A stretch of DNA of 64,000 nucleotides from Marinimicrococcus sp033875255 (GTDB lineage: Bacteria; Pseudomonadota; Alphaproteobacteria; Geminicoccales; Geminicoccaceae): NCBI GenBank assembly GCA_033875255.1, contig JAWZSN010000001.1:186001-250000 (forward strand), given 5' to 3'. Shown here piece by piece: positions 9,020 to 17,150 of this stretch (its first letter is position 1; the number at the start of each line of letters is the position of its first letter). The notes under the pieces were generated by a model that saw only the letters and a list, made by a program, of their open reading frames with translations, was not told the origin of the DNA and made no database searches. The translations under genes and the position numbers were made by a program.

Positions 9020-9221
9020 CGAACGGACCGGGTCGCGCAAGCCGCTATGCGCGGCCCGGTCTCCCTCCGCGTCGGTTTCTGCCGGGAATGAGGGAGCCCC
9101 GGGCGGCGCGTTGCACCACGCCGCCACAACGCCGCGGTCGGTGCCTCGTGACTTGCCTGCACGCCGCGAAGCCACGAGGATCGCCGCGGCAACGACATGG
9201 CGAGTGCGAGAGGGTGTCGAG

Positions 9222-10196
9222 ATGATGAAGCGACGTGGCGTGCTGCGGGCGGCGTTCGCCCTGGCGGCTTTGGGTATGGCCGTGAGCCCGGCCATGGCCG
9301 AGACCCGGATGACCCTGAAGTCCGCCAAGGCGGGCTCCTCCTACTATGTGATGATGGTGCAGCTCGCCGAGGCCCTGAAGAAGGCGAGCGACGGCGAGGT
9401 CCTGCCGACCGTCGAGGAGAGCCAGGGCTCGGTGCAGAACGTCAAGGAGGCGGCGGTCCGCCCCGGCAATTTCCTCTTCACCTCGCCGCCGAGCCTTATC
9501 GACGCCGCCGCAAAAGGCGAGAAGCCTTTCGAGGGCGCGAGCTTCGAGGGCGTGCGCACCCTCTTTCCGATGCCCTTCATCACCATCCACCTGGTGGTCT
9601 CCGAGAACAGCGGCATCGACAGTGTCGAGGGGCTCGCCGGCAGCCAGTTCATCGCCGGCGGCAAGGGCACGTTCTGCGAGGGCCGCACCAAAAAGCTGCT
9701 CGACGTGCTGGGCCTGACCGACAAGGTCGAGATCGTCGATGTCGAGCTGGATGCCGCCAGCAACGCCATGCGCAACGGCAAGGTCGACGGCTTCGCCACC
9801 TGCAGCTCGCACCCGACGCCGCAGCTCACCGAGCTTGCCACCACGACGCCCCTGAAGGTGCTGAGCCTCTCGGCCGAGGAGCGCCAGAAGATCGTCTCCC
9901 TCGACCCGCTCTCGGGGCCCATCACCATCGCCGCCGGCACCTACAAGGGCCAGGACGAGGCGGTCGAGACGGTGGGCGTGCCGGTCGGCGCCTACGGTAC
10001 CACCGGCATGGACGAGGACACCGCCTACCTGGTGACGAAGAGCTTTTGGGACTGGAAGGACCGGCTCGCCGCCGAGCAGCCCTGGTGGGATGCCGTGGAG
10101 CCGGCGCTGGTGGCCCAGCTCGGCGCCACGATCCATCCCGGTGCCGCCCGCTACTACCGGGAGCAGGGCGTCGAGCTCCCCGAGAGCATGCGCTGA
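9222..10196 (+). CDS. TAXI family TRAP transporter substrate-binding protein
   Basis: 324 residues, with a clear Sec signal peptide (cleavage probably after AMA near residue 26). The mature protein begins with the family pattern in which a small molecule is recognised after a TxxGSxYY-like start (here KAGSSYYVMM), the mark of TAXI proteins. It captures a solute in the periplasm and delivers it to the fused TRAP permease 12 bases downstream. Two ATGs in tandem (9222, 9225) could serve as start. The 202-base gap before it holds a CCTCGTG/CACGAGG inverted repeat. The ligand is unknown; glutamate and other acids are known for the family. Confidence 0.9.
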   Translation: MMKRRGVLRAAFALAALGMAVSPAMAETRMTLKSAKAGSSYYVMMVQLAEALKKASDGEVLPTVEESQGSVQNVKEAAVRPGNFLFTSPPSLIDAAAKGEKPFEGASFEGVRTLFPMPFITIHLVVSENSGIDSVEGLAGSQFIAGGKGTFCEGRTKKLLDVLGLTDKVEIVDVELDAASNAMRNGKVDGFATCSSHPTPQLTELATTTPLKVLSLSAEERQKIVSLDPLSGPITIAAGTYKGQDEAVETVGVPVGAYGTTGMDEDTAYLVTKSFWDWKDRLAAEQPWWDAVEPALVAQLGATIHPGAARYYREQGVELPESMR

Positions 10197-10208
10197 CCTG
10201 TCGCGTCC

Positions 10209-12044
10209 ATGCTCATTCGTGAAGAGGAGGGGGCGCCGGAAGGCGCCCCTCTCGCGCGTGGCCTCGCCGGCGTGGCGCCGCGCGAGTGGCTCATGCTCGC
10301 CTGCGCCGCCGCCACTGTCGCCTTCCACAGCTACCTGATCTTCTCGGGCCTGATCCCCAACCTGATCACCCGGCCGATCCACCTGCTGCTGGCGATCCCG
10401 TGGATCTTCGTCTTCGCGCCGGCGGGCTCCGCCGTGGCGCGTGTCACCGGCTGGACGCTGGCGGTGCTGGGCGGCGCGAGCGCCCTCTACATCGTGCTGG
10501 CGCGCGAGGATCTGGCCGACCAGTACGGCGTGCTCGACGGGCCGCTGCAATATGCGGTGGCGCTGCTGCTGATCGTCACCGTCCTCGAGATGGCGCGCCG
10601 GGCGATCAAGTGGGTGCTGCCGGCCATCGCCGTGCTGGTGCTTCTCTATGGCTATTTCGGCTGGCTCATCCCCGGCCAGTTCGGCCATGCCGGCCTGCCG
10701 CTGGGCTATTTCCTGGGCACGCTGGTGATCGCCGAGGGCGGCCTGTGGAGCAGCCTCACCGGGCTTTCGGCCGAGGTGGTGGCGCCCTTCGTCATTCTCG
10801 GCGCGTTCATCTCGGCAGGGGCGGCGGGCACCGGCTTCATGGCGCTCGCCGTCCAGCTCGCCGGCCGCTACCGGGCCGGTGCCGCCAAGGTCTCCGTCCT
10901 CGCCAGCGCCATGTACGGCACCATCTCCGGCACCGCCGCCGCCAACACCGCCTCCACCGGCATGGTGACCATCCCGGCCATGAAGCGGCTGGGCTATCCG
11001 CCGGCGCTGGCCGCTGCTGTGGAGGCCGTGGCCTCGACCGGCGGGCAGATCATGCCGCCGATCATGGGGGCGGCCGTGTTCGTGATGGCCGAGCTCCTGC
11101 GCACCAGCTACCAGAGCCTGATGGTGGCAGCGGCCCTGCCGGCGTTCCTGTTCTTCGCCACTGCCTGGTTCGGTGTCCACCAGTTCGCCATCCGCCACGG
11201 GCTCAGCGGTCTCTCGCGCGAGGAGCTGCCGGGCTGGCCGCTGGTGATCAGGACGCTGCCCTTCTTCCTGCTGCCTTTCGGGCTGCTGGTCTGGTTCCTG
11301 GCCTTCACCGGCTATACCGCGCCCTACGCCGCGGGCTTCGCCACCTGGCTCACCGCCGCCCTCCTGCTCATGGACGCCAAGGGCCGTCTGCGCCTCGGCC
11401 GCTGGATCATGCGGCTGTGGTCGGCCTCTCTCGAGGCGGGCCGGCAGATCGCCGCCATCGCGGCGATCATCATCTGCGCCAGCCTCATCGTCGGCGTCTT
11501 CCACATGACCGGGCTGGGGGTGAAGATCACCTCCATCATCATCTCGGCGGCCGGCGGCAATCTTTGGGTAGCGCTGCTGCTCACGGGGCTTGCCAGCCTG
11601 ATCCTCGGCATGGAGCTGCCGACCACCGCGGCCTACATCATCTGCGTGGCGGTGGCAGGGCCGGCGCTCGTGGAGCTGGGTCTGCCCGAGCTCTATGCCC
11701 ACTTCTTCGTGTTCTGGTACGCGCTGCTGTGCACCATCACGCCGCCGGTCTGCGGCAATGTCTTCATCGCTGCCGGCATCGCCCGCACGCCCTGGTTGCC
11801 GGTCGCCTGGCGCGCCATGCAGCTGGGTATCGGGCTCTTCCTGGTGCCCCTGGGCTTCGTCGCCAACCCGGCCCTGCTCCAGCTCGCGGCCGAGCCTTTC
11901 CTGGCGCTCCTCGCCATGCTCAAGGTCGGGCTCGGCGTCTGGCTCTTGAGCTTTGCCGCCATCGACCCGCTGCGCAAGGCCTGGCTGCGTCCGCTCGCGG
12001 TGGTGGCCGGGCTCGTGGCGCTGTTCCTGCTGCCCGTGGGGTAG
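10209..12044 (+). CDS. TRAP transporter permease, fused DctQ-DctM type (TAXI partner)
   Basis: 611 residues. The N-terminal part (about 28-160) carries the small-permease helices and the remainder the twelve or so helices of the large permease, fused into one chain as is normal with TAXI binding proteins. Recognisable family segments are SAMYGTISGTAAANTASTG near residue 237 and GGQIMPPIMGAAVF near residue 278, followed by a second half with LILGMELPTTAAYI near 463. It uses a cation gradient rather than ATP. The start lies 12 bases after the binding protein, indicating one transcript. Confidence 0.93.
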   Translation: MLIREEEGAPEGAPLARGLAGVAPREWLMLACAAATVAFHSYLIFSGLIPNLITRPIHLLLAIPWIFVFAPAGSAVARVTGWTLAVLGGASALYIVLAREDLADQYGVLDGPLQYAVALLLIVTVLEMARRAIKWVLPAIAVLVLLYGYFGWLIPGQFGHAGLPLGYFLGTLVIAEGGLWSSLTGLSAEVVAPFVILGAFISAGAAGTGFMALAVQLAGRYRAGAAKVSVLASAMYGTISGTAAANTASTGMVTIPAMKRLGYPPALAAAVEAVASTGGQIMPPIMGAAVFVMAELLRTSYQSLMVAAALPAFLFFATAWFGVHQFAIRHGLSGLSREELPGWPLVIRTLPFFLLPFGLLVWFLAFTGYTAPYAAGFATWLTAALLLMDAKGRLRLGRWIMRLWSASLEAGRQIAAIAAIIICASLIVGVFHMTGLGVKITSIIISAAGGNLWVALLLTGLASLILGMELPTTAAYIICVAVAGPALVELGLPELYAHFFVFWYALLCTITPPVCGNVFIAAGIARTPWLPVAWRAMQLGIGLFLVPLGFVANPALLQLAAEPFLALLAMLKVGLGVWLLSFAAIDPLRKAWLRPLAVVAGLVALFLLPVG

Positions 12045-12418
12045 GGGCGCGGCGGGACAGCCACCCGCCGCGGCGCGCCCGGCGGGCGGGGCCGCGGTCC
12101 GGCGGTCCCGCCGGCCGGCGCCACCCCGGCCTTGCACGATCCCCGGCGCGATGCAGCCCTGCCGCAAGGCGGAGCTTCTGCCGCGGCAGGCATCGTGCCG
12201 CACGCCCAGGGCGCAGAACGATGCTGCCAGCAGCATTCACGCCTGATAGTTGCTATTTGCATGTTTTGTACGCCTACAGGGCTCATGCCATGCCCCCGCG
12301 TCGCTTCGTTGTCGAGGCGGCATGCCGGTCCGGCAGGTGACCGATCCCTGGAGCGAGCCGACGAGCACCGCGCGGGGTCATCTCTCCGGCGATGCCCGCG
12401 TCACGACGAGGACGACGC
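12045..12418. other. Intergenic region upstream of the PAP2-type gene
   Basis: 374 bases. The first half is extremely GC-rich with several short inverted repeats, including CTGCCGC (12159-12165) facing GCGGCAG (12183-12189). The second half becomes AT-richer, with TTGCTA at 12250-12255 as a possible -35 box but only a poor -10 about 17 bases later. No gene or RNA is recognised. Confidence 0.4.
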
Positions 12419-13423
12419 ATGCATCCCTTCCCGGGCAGACGGGCCTGGCTGGCCGTCGCGGCGACGGCCACGGCCAGCTCGATATGGTTCATCACCGGCG
12501 GGGCCGTTCTTCCCTTCGAGGAAGTGCTGCCCCTGCTGGTGCTCCTCGGCATGCTGGCGATCCTCTACTGCCTCACGTCCATCGTGCAGCTCAAGACGGG
12601 CGGCTCGGTCATCATGGAGCGGTTGCGCCTTGCCCTGTTCGGTTACATCTTCATCCTGATCGGATCGAACGTCCTGTCGGTTTTCAATAGTGCTGTCATG
12701 GCGTCTGCGCTTCCCTATGTGGACGCCAATCTTGCCAAAGCAGATGCCTTTCTTCGTTTTGATTGGATTTCATACTACACTGCAATGGTCAGTGATGATG
12801 GCGTGAGCTGGTTGTTCGGGCTTGCGTATGACAGCTTTGCGTACACGGCCTTGTTTTCGTTCATGCTGTTCTGTGCGGGCGGCGACTTCACAAGGTCGAG
12901 ATTCCTCGTCGAGGCGTTCTGGCTGTCCGCCCTCCTTTGCGTGGTGATTGGCATGTTCACACCGGCCGAAGGAGCCACCGCCTTTCACCTCGAGGATGCG
13001 GTGGCTCCGGAGGTCTTCGCGACGCTGCCGGGCACTCACTATCTCGACTATCTGGATCGCGTGCGGACGGCCTGGCCGCTGACGGTGAGGTTGCAGGATT
13101 TGCAGGGTCTCACCACTTTCCCGTCGTTCCACACAGCCGGCTCCGTGGTCGTCGCCTGCTCCTTCTGGCGCACGAGACTGTTCTTGCCTGCCGCCTTGTG
13201 CGCGGGCGTGACCATAGTCGCCACCCCGGTCTACGGCGGCCACTATCTCGTCGATCTTCTGGGTGGCTGCGCCGTGGCCATCGCGTCGCTCCTCACGCTG
13301 GCCTCGCTGCCGTCCTACAAGCGCCTGTTCGCCGCAACAGGCGTGCGTCAGGACCGCCGGGGCTGCCTGCCGGGCCGGCCGGTCCTGCAGCGGCGCGGCG
13401 CCACTGGCAGCAGCGTCTCCTGA
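12419..13423 (+). CDS. PAP2-superfamily membrane phosphatase / inositolphosphotransferase-like protein
   Basis: 334 residues with about six to eight membrane helices. The two catalytic motifs of the PAP2 (acid phosphatase/Aur1-Ipt1) superfamily are present: FPSFHTAG (about residues 235-242, active histidine) and GGHYLVDLLGG (about 272-282, second histidine and aspartate). Such enzymes move or remove phosphate groups on lipids. An ATG at 12392 is also in frame, but GAGGA precedes 12419. Bases 12661-12900 are close to 52 % GC by my count against roughly 70 % nearby, with T- and A-ending codons, which suggests recent acquisition or relaxed codon selection. Lipid substrate unknown. Confidence 0.82.
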   Translation: MHPFPGRRAWLAVAATATASSIWFITGGAVLPFEEVLPLLVLLGMLAILYCLTSIVQLKTGGSVIMERLRLALFGYIFILIGSNVLSVFNSAVMASALPYVDANLAKADAFLRFDWISYYTAMVSDDGVSWLFGLAYDSFAYTALFSFMLFCAGGDFTRSRFLVEAFWLSALLCVVIGMFTPAEGATAFHLEDAVAPEVFATLPGTHYLDYLDRVRTAWPLTVRLQDLQGLTTFPSFHTAGSVVVACSFWRTRLFLPAALCAGVTIVATPVYGGHYLVDLLGGCAVAIASLLTLASLPSYKRLFAATGVRQDRRGCLPGRPVLQRRGATGSSVS

Positions 13424-13545
13424 AGTGCAAGCGGTGAGGGAGGTCTCAAAGAACCGCCACGCGTCGCGCCCGTCGATGCAGGGCACGCCGTCCGTTGGCG
13501 ACCCTGGGAGAGCGCCGCGGGCCTCGGCGGCTCGGCCGGCCGGCA

Positions 13546-13728
13546 TCAGCCGCCCATGGCGCTGCTCAGCGCGTCGGTGAGCTCCGTGTACATGTCGGCG
13601 AGGCCGTCGCCGAAGCCCATGAAGGCTGCCAGGGCCAGGATGCTGGAGAGGGAGGCCAGCAGAGCGTATTCGATGGCGGTGGCACCCTTGCGGTCCTGCC
13701 GGTAGCGGAACGGCCTCCTCGCGATCAT
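13546..13728 (-). CDS. Flp/Fap family type IVb pilin (small, orphan)
   Basis: 60 residues. The motif KGATAIEYALLAS (residues 14-26) is the processing site and helix start of Flp pilins: Gly15 before the cut and Glu20 at position 5 of the mature protein, followed by about 22 hydrophobic residues. A short basic leader precedes it. GGAG lies 9 bases before the ATG. It would be cut by a TadV-type prepilin peptidase and assembled by Tad machinery, but no tad/cpa gene lies in this window. It is 62 bases downstream of dusA on the same strand, so it may be read from that transcript or its own promoter. Confidence 0.85.
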   Translation of the reverse strand: MIARRPFRYRQDRKGATAIEYALLASLSSILALAAFMGFGDGLADMYTELTDALSSAMGG

Positions 13729-13790
13729 CTGCGGCACTCCAACCGTGTGGCTGGAGCATGGCGTGCGCATCCTAAGAAATGATGAAGGCC

Positions 13791-14789
13791 TCAGGCGGCG
13801 AGGGAGGCAGGTGACCGGACCTGCGCTGCCGCCTCGCGCAGGAGCCCGGGGCCGCTCCCCGGCAGGCGGGCCCGCTCGCTGAGCGTGCGGCGCCACGCGC
13901 GGGCGCCGGGCAGGCCGTTATAGAGGCCGAGCATGTGGCGGGTGATGCTCTTGAGCGGCACGCCGCGCGCCATGGCGCGCCCCGCATAGGCGATCATCGC
14001 CTCGAGAACCCGGTCGCGGTCGACGGCGTCGCCGGCGCCGAAGACGGCGCTTTGGAAGGCGGCGAGGCTGCAGGGGTTCTCGTAGGCCTCACGGCCGATC
14101 ATGACGCCGTCGAGCGCCGGCAAGTGGCGCGCCGCCTCGCGCGGGTCGCGCAGCCCGCCATTGAGGACGATGGCCAGATGCGGAAAGGCCCTCTTGAGGC
14201 GGTGGACCAGCTCGTGGCGGAGCGGCGGGATCTCGCGGTTCTCCTTGGGGCTCAGGCCCTTGAGCCAGGCCTTGCGGGCATGGACGACGAAGGTCGTGCA
14301 GCCGGCGGCGGCCACCGTCTCGACGAAGGCCGCGAGAAACTCGAACTCCTCGCTGTCGTCGATGCCGATGCGGCACTTGACGGTGACCGGGATCGAGACT
14401 GCCGCGCGCATCGCCGCCACGCACTCGGCCACCAGCTTCGGCTCGGCCATGAGACAGGCTCCAAAGGCGCCTTTCTGGACGCGTTCGGACGGGCAGCCGC
14501 AATTGAGGTTGACCTCGTCATAGCCCCAGTCGCCGGCCAGGCGGGCGCAGGCGGCGAGCTCGCCGGGCTCGCTGCCGCCGAGCTGCAGGGCAAGCGGATG
14601 CTCGGCCGGATCGAAGTCGAGAAAGCGGGCCCTGTCGCCGTGCAGCAGCGCCCCGGTGGTTACCATCTCGGTATAGAGGAGGGCGCGCGGCGCGATCTGC
14701 CGGTGGAAATAACGGCAGTGCCGGTCGGTCCAGTCGAGCATCGGAGCGACGCTCAGGCGGGCGGTTTGGGTCACGTCCTCGTTGCTCAT
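13791..14789 (-). CDS. dusA: tRNA-dihydrouridine synthase A
   Basis: 332 residues, the normal length of DusA, which reduces U20/U20a in the tRNA D-loop using FMN and NADPH. Visible: the N-terminal SVAPMLDWTDRHCRYF motif of DusA, the catalytic cysteine C99 in NCGCPSERVQKGAFGACLM, the FMN-phosphate region VHARKAWLKGLSPKENR and NGGL, and GVMIGREAYENP. An in-frame ATG at 14867 exists but has no ribosome site and the added residues are not family-like, so 14789 is preferred. Confidence 0.93.
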   Translation of the reverse strand: MSNEDVTQTARLSVAPMLDWTDRHCRYFHRQIAPRALLYTEMVTTGALLHGDRARFLDFDPAEHPLALQLGGSEPGELAACARLAGDWGYDEVNLNCGCPSERVQKGAFGACLMAEPKLVAECVAAMRAAVSIPVTVKCRIGIDDSEEFEFLAAFVETVAAAGCTTFVVHARKAWLKGLSPKENREIPPLRHELVHRLKRAFPHLAIVLNGGLRDPREAARHLPALDGVMIGREAYENPCSLAAFQSAVFGAGDAVDRDRVLEAMIAYAGRAMARGVPLKSITRHMLGLYNGLPGARAWRRTLSERARLPGSGPGLLREAAAQVRSPASLAA

Positions 14790-15033
14790 CTCGTCCGCGC
14801 GCGGGGGCCGGCCGCTGCCGCTCGTGCGGCAACCGGCGGGGAACGGGTGGTGCCGAGTCTGCACCATGGCCGCTTCTAGCGAAAGCCGCCGCCGTCAACC
14901 AAGCCTTAACCGGGTGCGGCTACAGTCGGTCGCAGGGAAGCTTGCTGGAGAAAGGGGGCGGCGCATGGCCGGCGAGCTCGCGACGGAAGAAGGAGGGGTG
15001 GCCGTGCCGCGCGGCAGCCACGCCCCGCCTTGC

Positions 15034-16125
15034 TCAGGCCGGCTGCGGCTCCTGGGGCCGCGCAGCGTGCAGCACTGCCAGCCGGCGGCGATAGCGCGGC
15101 TCGTCCGCACCCTCCGGGTCGACCGCCGCGTCGGCCTTGGGGATGTCCTCGGCGAAGTGGCAGGCGACGAAACGCCCGTCCGCCATGCGCCGGTAGGACG
15201 GCACCTCGCTGCGGCAGCGGTCTTTCGCGAACGCGCAGCGCGGGTGGAAGGTGCAGCCCGAAGGCGGCGAGAGCGGACTGGGCACGTCGCCCTCGAGCAC
15301 CTGCCTGGTGCCGGCAGCACCGGGCTCGGGCCGCGGGATCGCCGCCATCAGGGCCTGGGTATAGGGGTGGCGCGGGTCGGCATAGAGCTGGTCCTTGGCG
15401 GCCAGCTCGACAATGCGCCCGAGATACATCACCGCCACGCGGTCGGAGATGTGCTTCACCACCGCCAGGTCGTGGGCGATGAAGATGTAGCTCAGGCCGA
15501 ACTGTGCCTGGAGGTCCTGGAGCAGGTTCACCACCTGCGCCTGGATCGAGACGTCGAGAGCCGAGACCGGCTCGTCGCAGACGATGAGGTCGGGCTGGGT
15601 CGAGAGCGCCCGGGCCACGCCGATGCGCTGGCGCTGGCCGCCGGAGAACTCGTGAGGATAGCGCTGGGCGTGGTAGGGGGCGAGGCCCACCACCCGCAAA
15701 AGCTCGTGTACCCGCTCGGTGAGCCTGGCCGGCTCGACGATACGATGCAGGCGCAGCGGCTCGGCCAGGATCTCGCCCACCGTCAGGCGCGGGTTGAGCG
15801 AGGCGAACGGATCCTGGAAGATGATCTGCATCTTGCGGCGCAGCCGGCGCAGCGCGCCGGTATCGAGGGCGCGGACATCCTCGCCGGCCAGCTCGACCCG
15901 CCCCTCGGTGGCCTCGATCAGGCGCAGCACGAGGCGTCCGGTGGTGGACTTGCCGCAGCCGGACTCGCCTACCAGCGCCAGGGTCTCGCCGCGCCGCAGC
16001 TCGAAGGAGACGCCGTCCACCGCGCGCACCACCCCGACGGTGCGCTGGAGGATCATGCCCTTCTTGACGGGGAAATGCTTGACCAGTCCCTCGACCCTGA
16101 GGAGCGGCCCGGTAGTCTCGGTCAT
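15034..16125 (-). CDS. Peptide-type ABC transporter ATP-binding protein (OppF/DppF-like)
   Basis: 363 residues. Second of the two ATPases that drive the importer of this operon. Walker A is GESGCGKSTT, the ABC signature is FSGGQRQRIGVARAL and Walker B is LIVCDEPVSALD. The C-terminal region with several cysteines (SGCTFHPRCAFAKDRC) is the oligopeptide-type extension of the OppD/OppF group, which can carry an iron-sulphur cluster. Its ATG overlaps the stop codon of the preceding ATPase gene by four bases. Last gene of the seven-gene operon. Confidence 0.93.
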   Translation of the reverse strand: MTETTGPLLRVEGLVKHFPVKKGMILQRTVGVVRAVDGVSFELRRGETLALVGESGCGKSTTGRLVLRLIEATEGRVELAGEDVRALDTGALRRLRRKMQIIFQDPFASLNPRLTVGEILAEPLRLHRIVEPARLTERVHELLRVVGLAPYHAQRYPHEFSGGQRQRIGVARALSTQPDLIVCDEPVSALDVSIQAQVVNLLQDLQAQFGLSYIFIAHDLAVVKHISDRVAVMYLGRIVELAAKDQLYADPRHPYTQALMAAIPRPEPGAAGTRQVLEGDVPSPLSPPSGCTFHPRCAFAKDRCRSEVPSYRRMADGRFVACHFAEDIPKADAAVDPEGADEPRYRRRLAVLHAARPQEPQPA

Positions 16126-17150
16126 GCTGCGGCCTCGTCGATGGGAGCGTACCAGCAGGCGACCTCATGGCCGTCGCGAAGCTGCCGCAGCGGCGGCTCC
16201 TCGTTGCGGCAGCGGTCGGTGGCGAGCGGGCAGCGCGGGCTGAACCTGCAGCCCTCGGGCAGACGCTGCGGGTGCGGGACGCTGCCCTCGATGGTCGAGA
16301 GGCGGTCGCGCTTCTCCTCCAGACGCGGGATCGAATCGATCAGGCCCAGGGTGTAGGGATGTTGCGGATCGTCGAACAGGGCCCGCACACCGGCCCGCTC
16401 CACGACCTTGCCGGCATACATCACCACCACGTCGTCGGCCATCTCGGCGACCACGCCCAGATCGTGGGTGATCAGGATGATGGCGGTGCCCAGGCGCGCC
16501 TGGATCTCGCGCATCAGCTCGAGGATCTGCGCCTGGATGGTGACGTCGAGCGCGGTGGTCGGCTCGTCGGCGATCAGCAGGGCCGGATCGCAGGCCAGGG
16601 CCATGGCGATCATCACCCGCTGGCGCATGCCGCCCGACATCTCGTGCGGAAAGCTGTCGACCCGGCTCTCGGGCGAGGGGATGCGCACCAGCCCCAGCAT
16701 CTCGATGGCCTTGGCGCGCGCCGCGGCAGTACTCATGCCGCGATGCTTGACCAGCCCCTCGACGATCTGCTCGCCGACCCGGTAGACCGGGTTGAGCGAG
16801 GTCATCGGCTCCTGGAAGATCATCGAGACCCGCTGGCCGCGGATGTCCTGCATCTCGACCTGCGATTTTTCGAGGAGATCCTCGCCGTCGAGGAGGATCT
16901 GGCCGCCGGCGCGGATGCCCGGCGGCTCGGGCACCAGCCGCATGATCGAGAGCGAGGTGACGCTCTTGCCGCAGCCGGATTCGCCGACCACCGCCAGGGT
17001 GCGGCCGCGCCGCACGGCGAAGCTCACCCCGTCGACGGCGCGGTAGAGCCCGTCCTCGGTCTTGAACCATGTCTTGAGGTCGCGGACCTCGAGCAGAGGC
17101 GGCGCGTCCTGCGCCGCCCCGCTGCCCGCGCTGACAGCGCTCTGCGTCAA
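16122..17150 (-). CDS. Peptide-type ABC transporter ATP-binding protein (OppD/DppD-like)
   Basis: 342 residues from a TTG start. The nucleotide-binding domain begins right away (PLLEVRDLKTWF) with Walker A GESGCGKSVTS, signature MSGGMRQRVMIAMAL and Walker B LLIADEPTTALD, then the oligopeptide-type C-terminal extension with GCRFSPRCPLATDRC. No ATG or GTG in frame could give a full domain; the only fitting start is the TTG whose last two bases overlap the amidohydrolase stop codon (TTGA). Partner ATPase of the gene that follows with a four-base overlap. Confidence 0.92.
   Translation of the reverse strand: MTQSAVSAGSGAAQDAPPLLEVRDLKTWFKTEDGLYRAVDGVSFAVRRGRTLAVVGESGCGKSVTSLSIMRLVPEPPGIRAGGQILLDGEDLLEKSQVEMQDIRGQRVSMIFQEPMTSLNPVYRVGEQIVEGLVKHRGMSTAAARAKAIEMLGLVRIPSPESRVDSFPHEMSGGMRQRVMIAMALACDPALLIADEPTTALDVTIQAQILELMREIQARLGTAIILITHDLGVVAEMADDVVVMYAGKVVERAGVRALFDDPQHPYTLGLIDSIPRLEEKRDRLSTIEGSVPHPQRLPEGCRFSPRCPLATDRCRNEEPPLRQLRDGHEVACWYAPIDEAAA

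Noticed and set aside
9045..12236. 1063-residue open frame on the minus strand
   Set aside because: Antisense to the TAXI binding protein and fused permease; composition is His/Arg/Gly/Asp/Glu-rich low-complexity typical of shadow frames in high-GC DNA, with no family motif.
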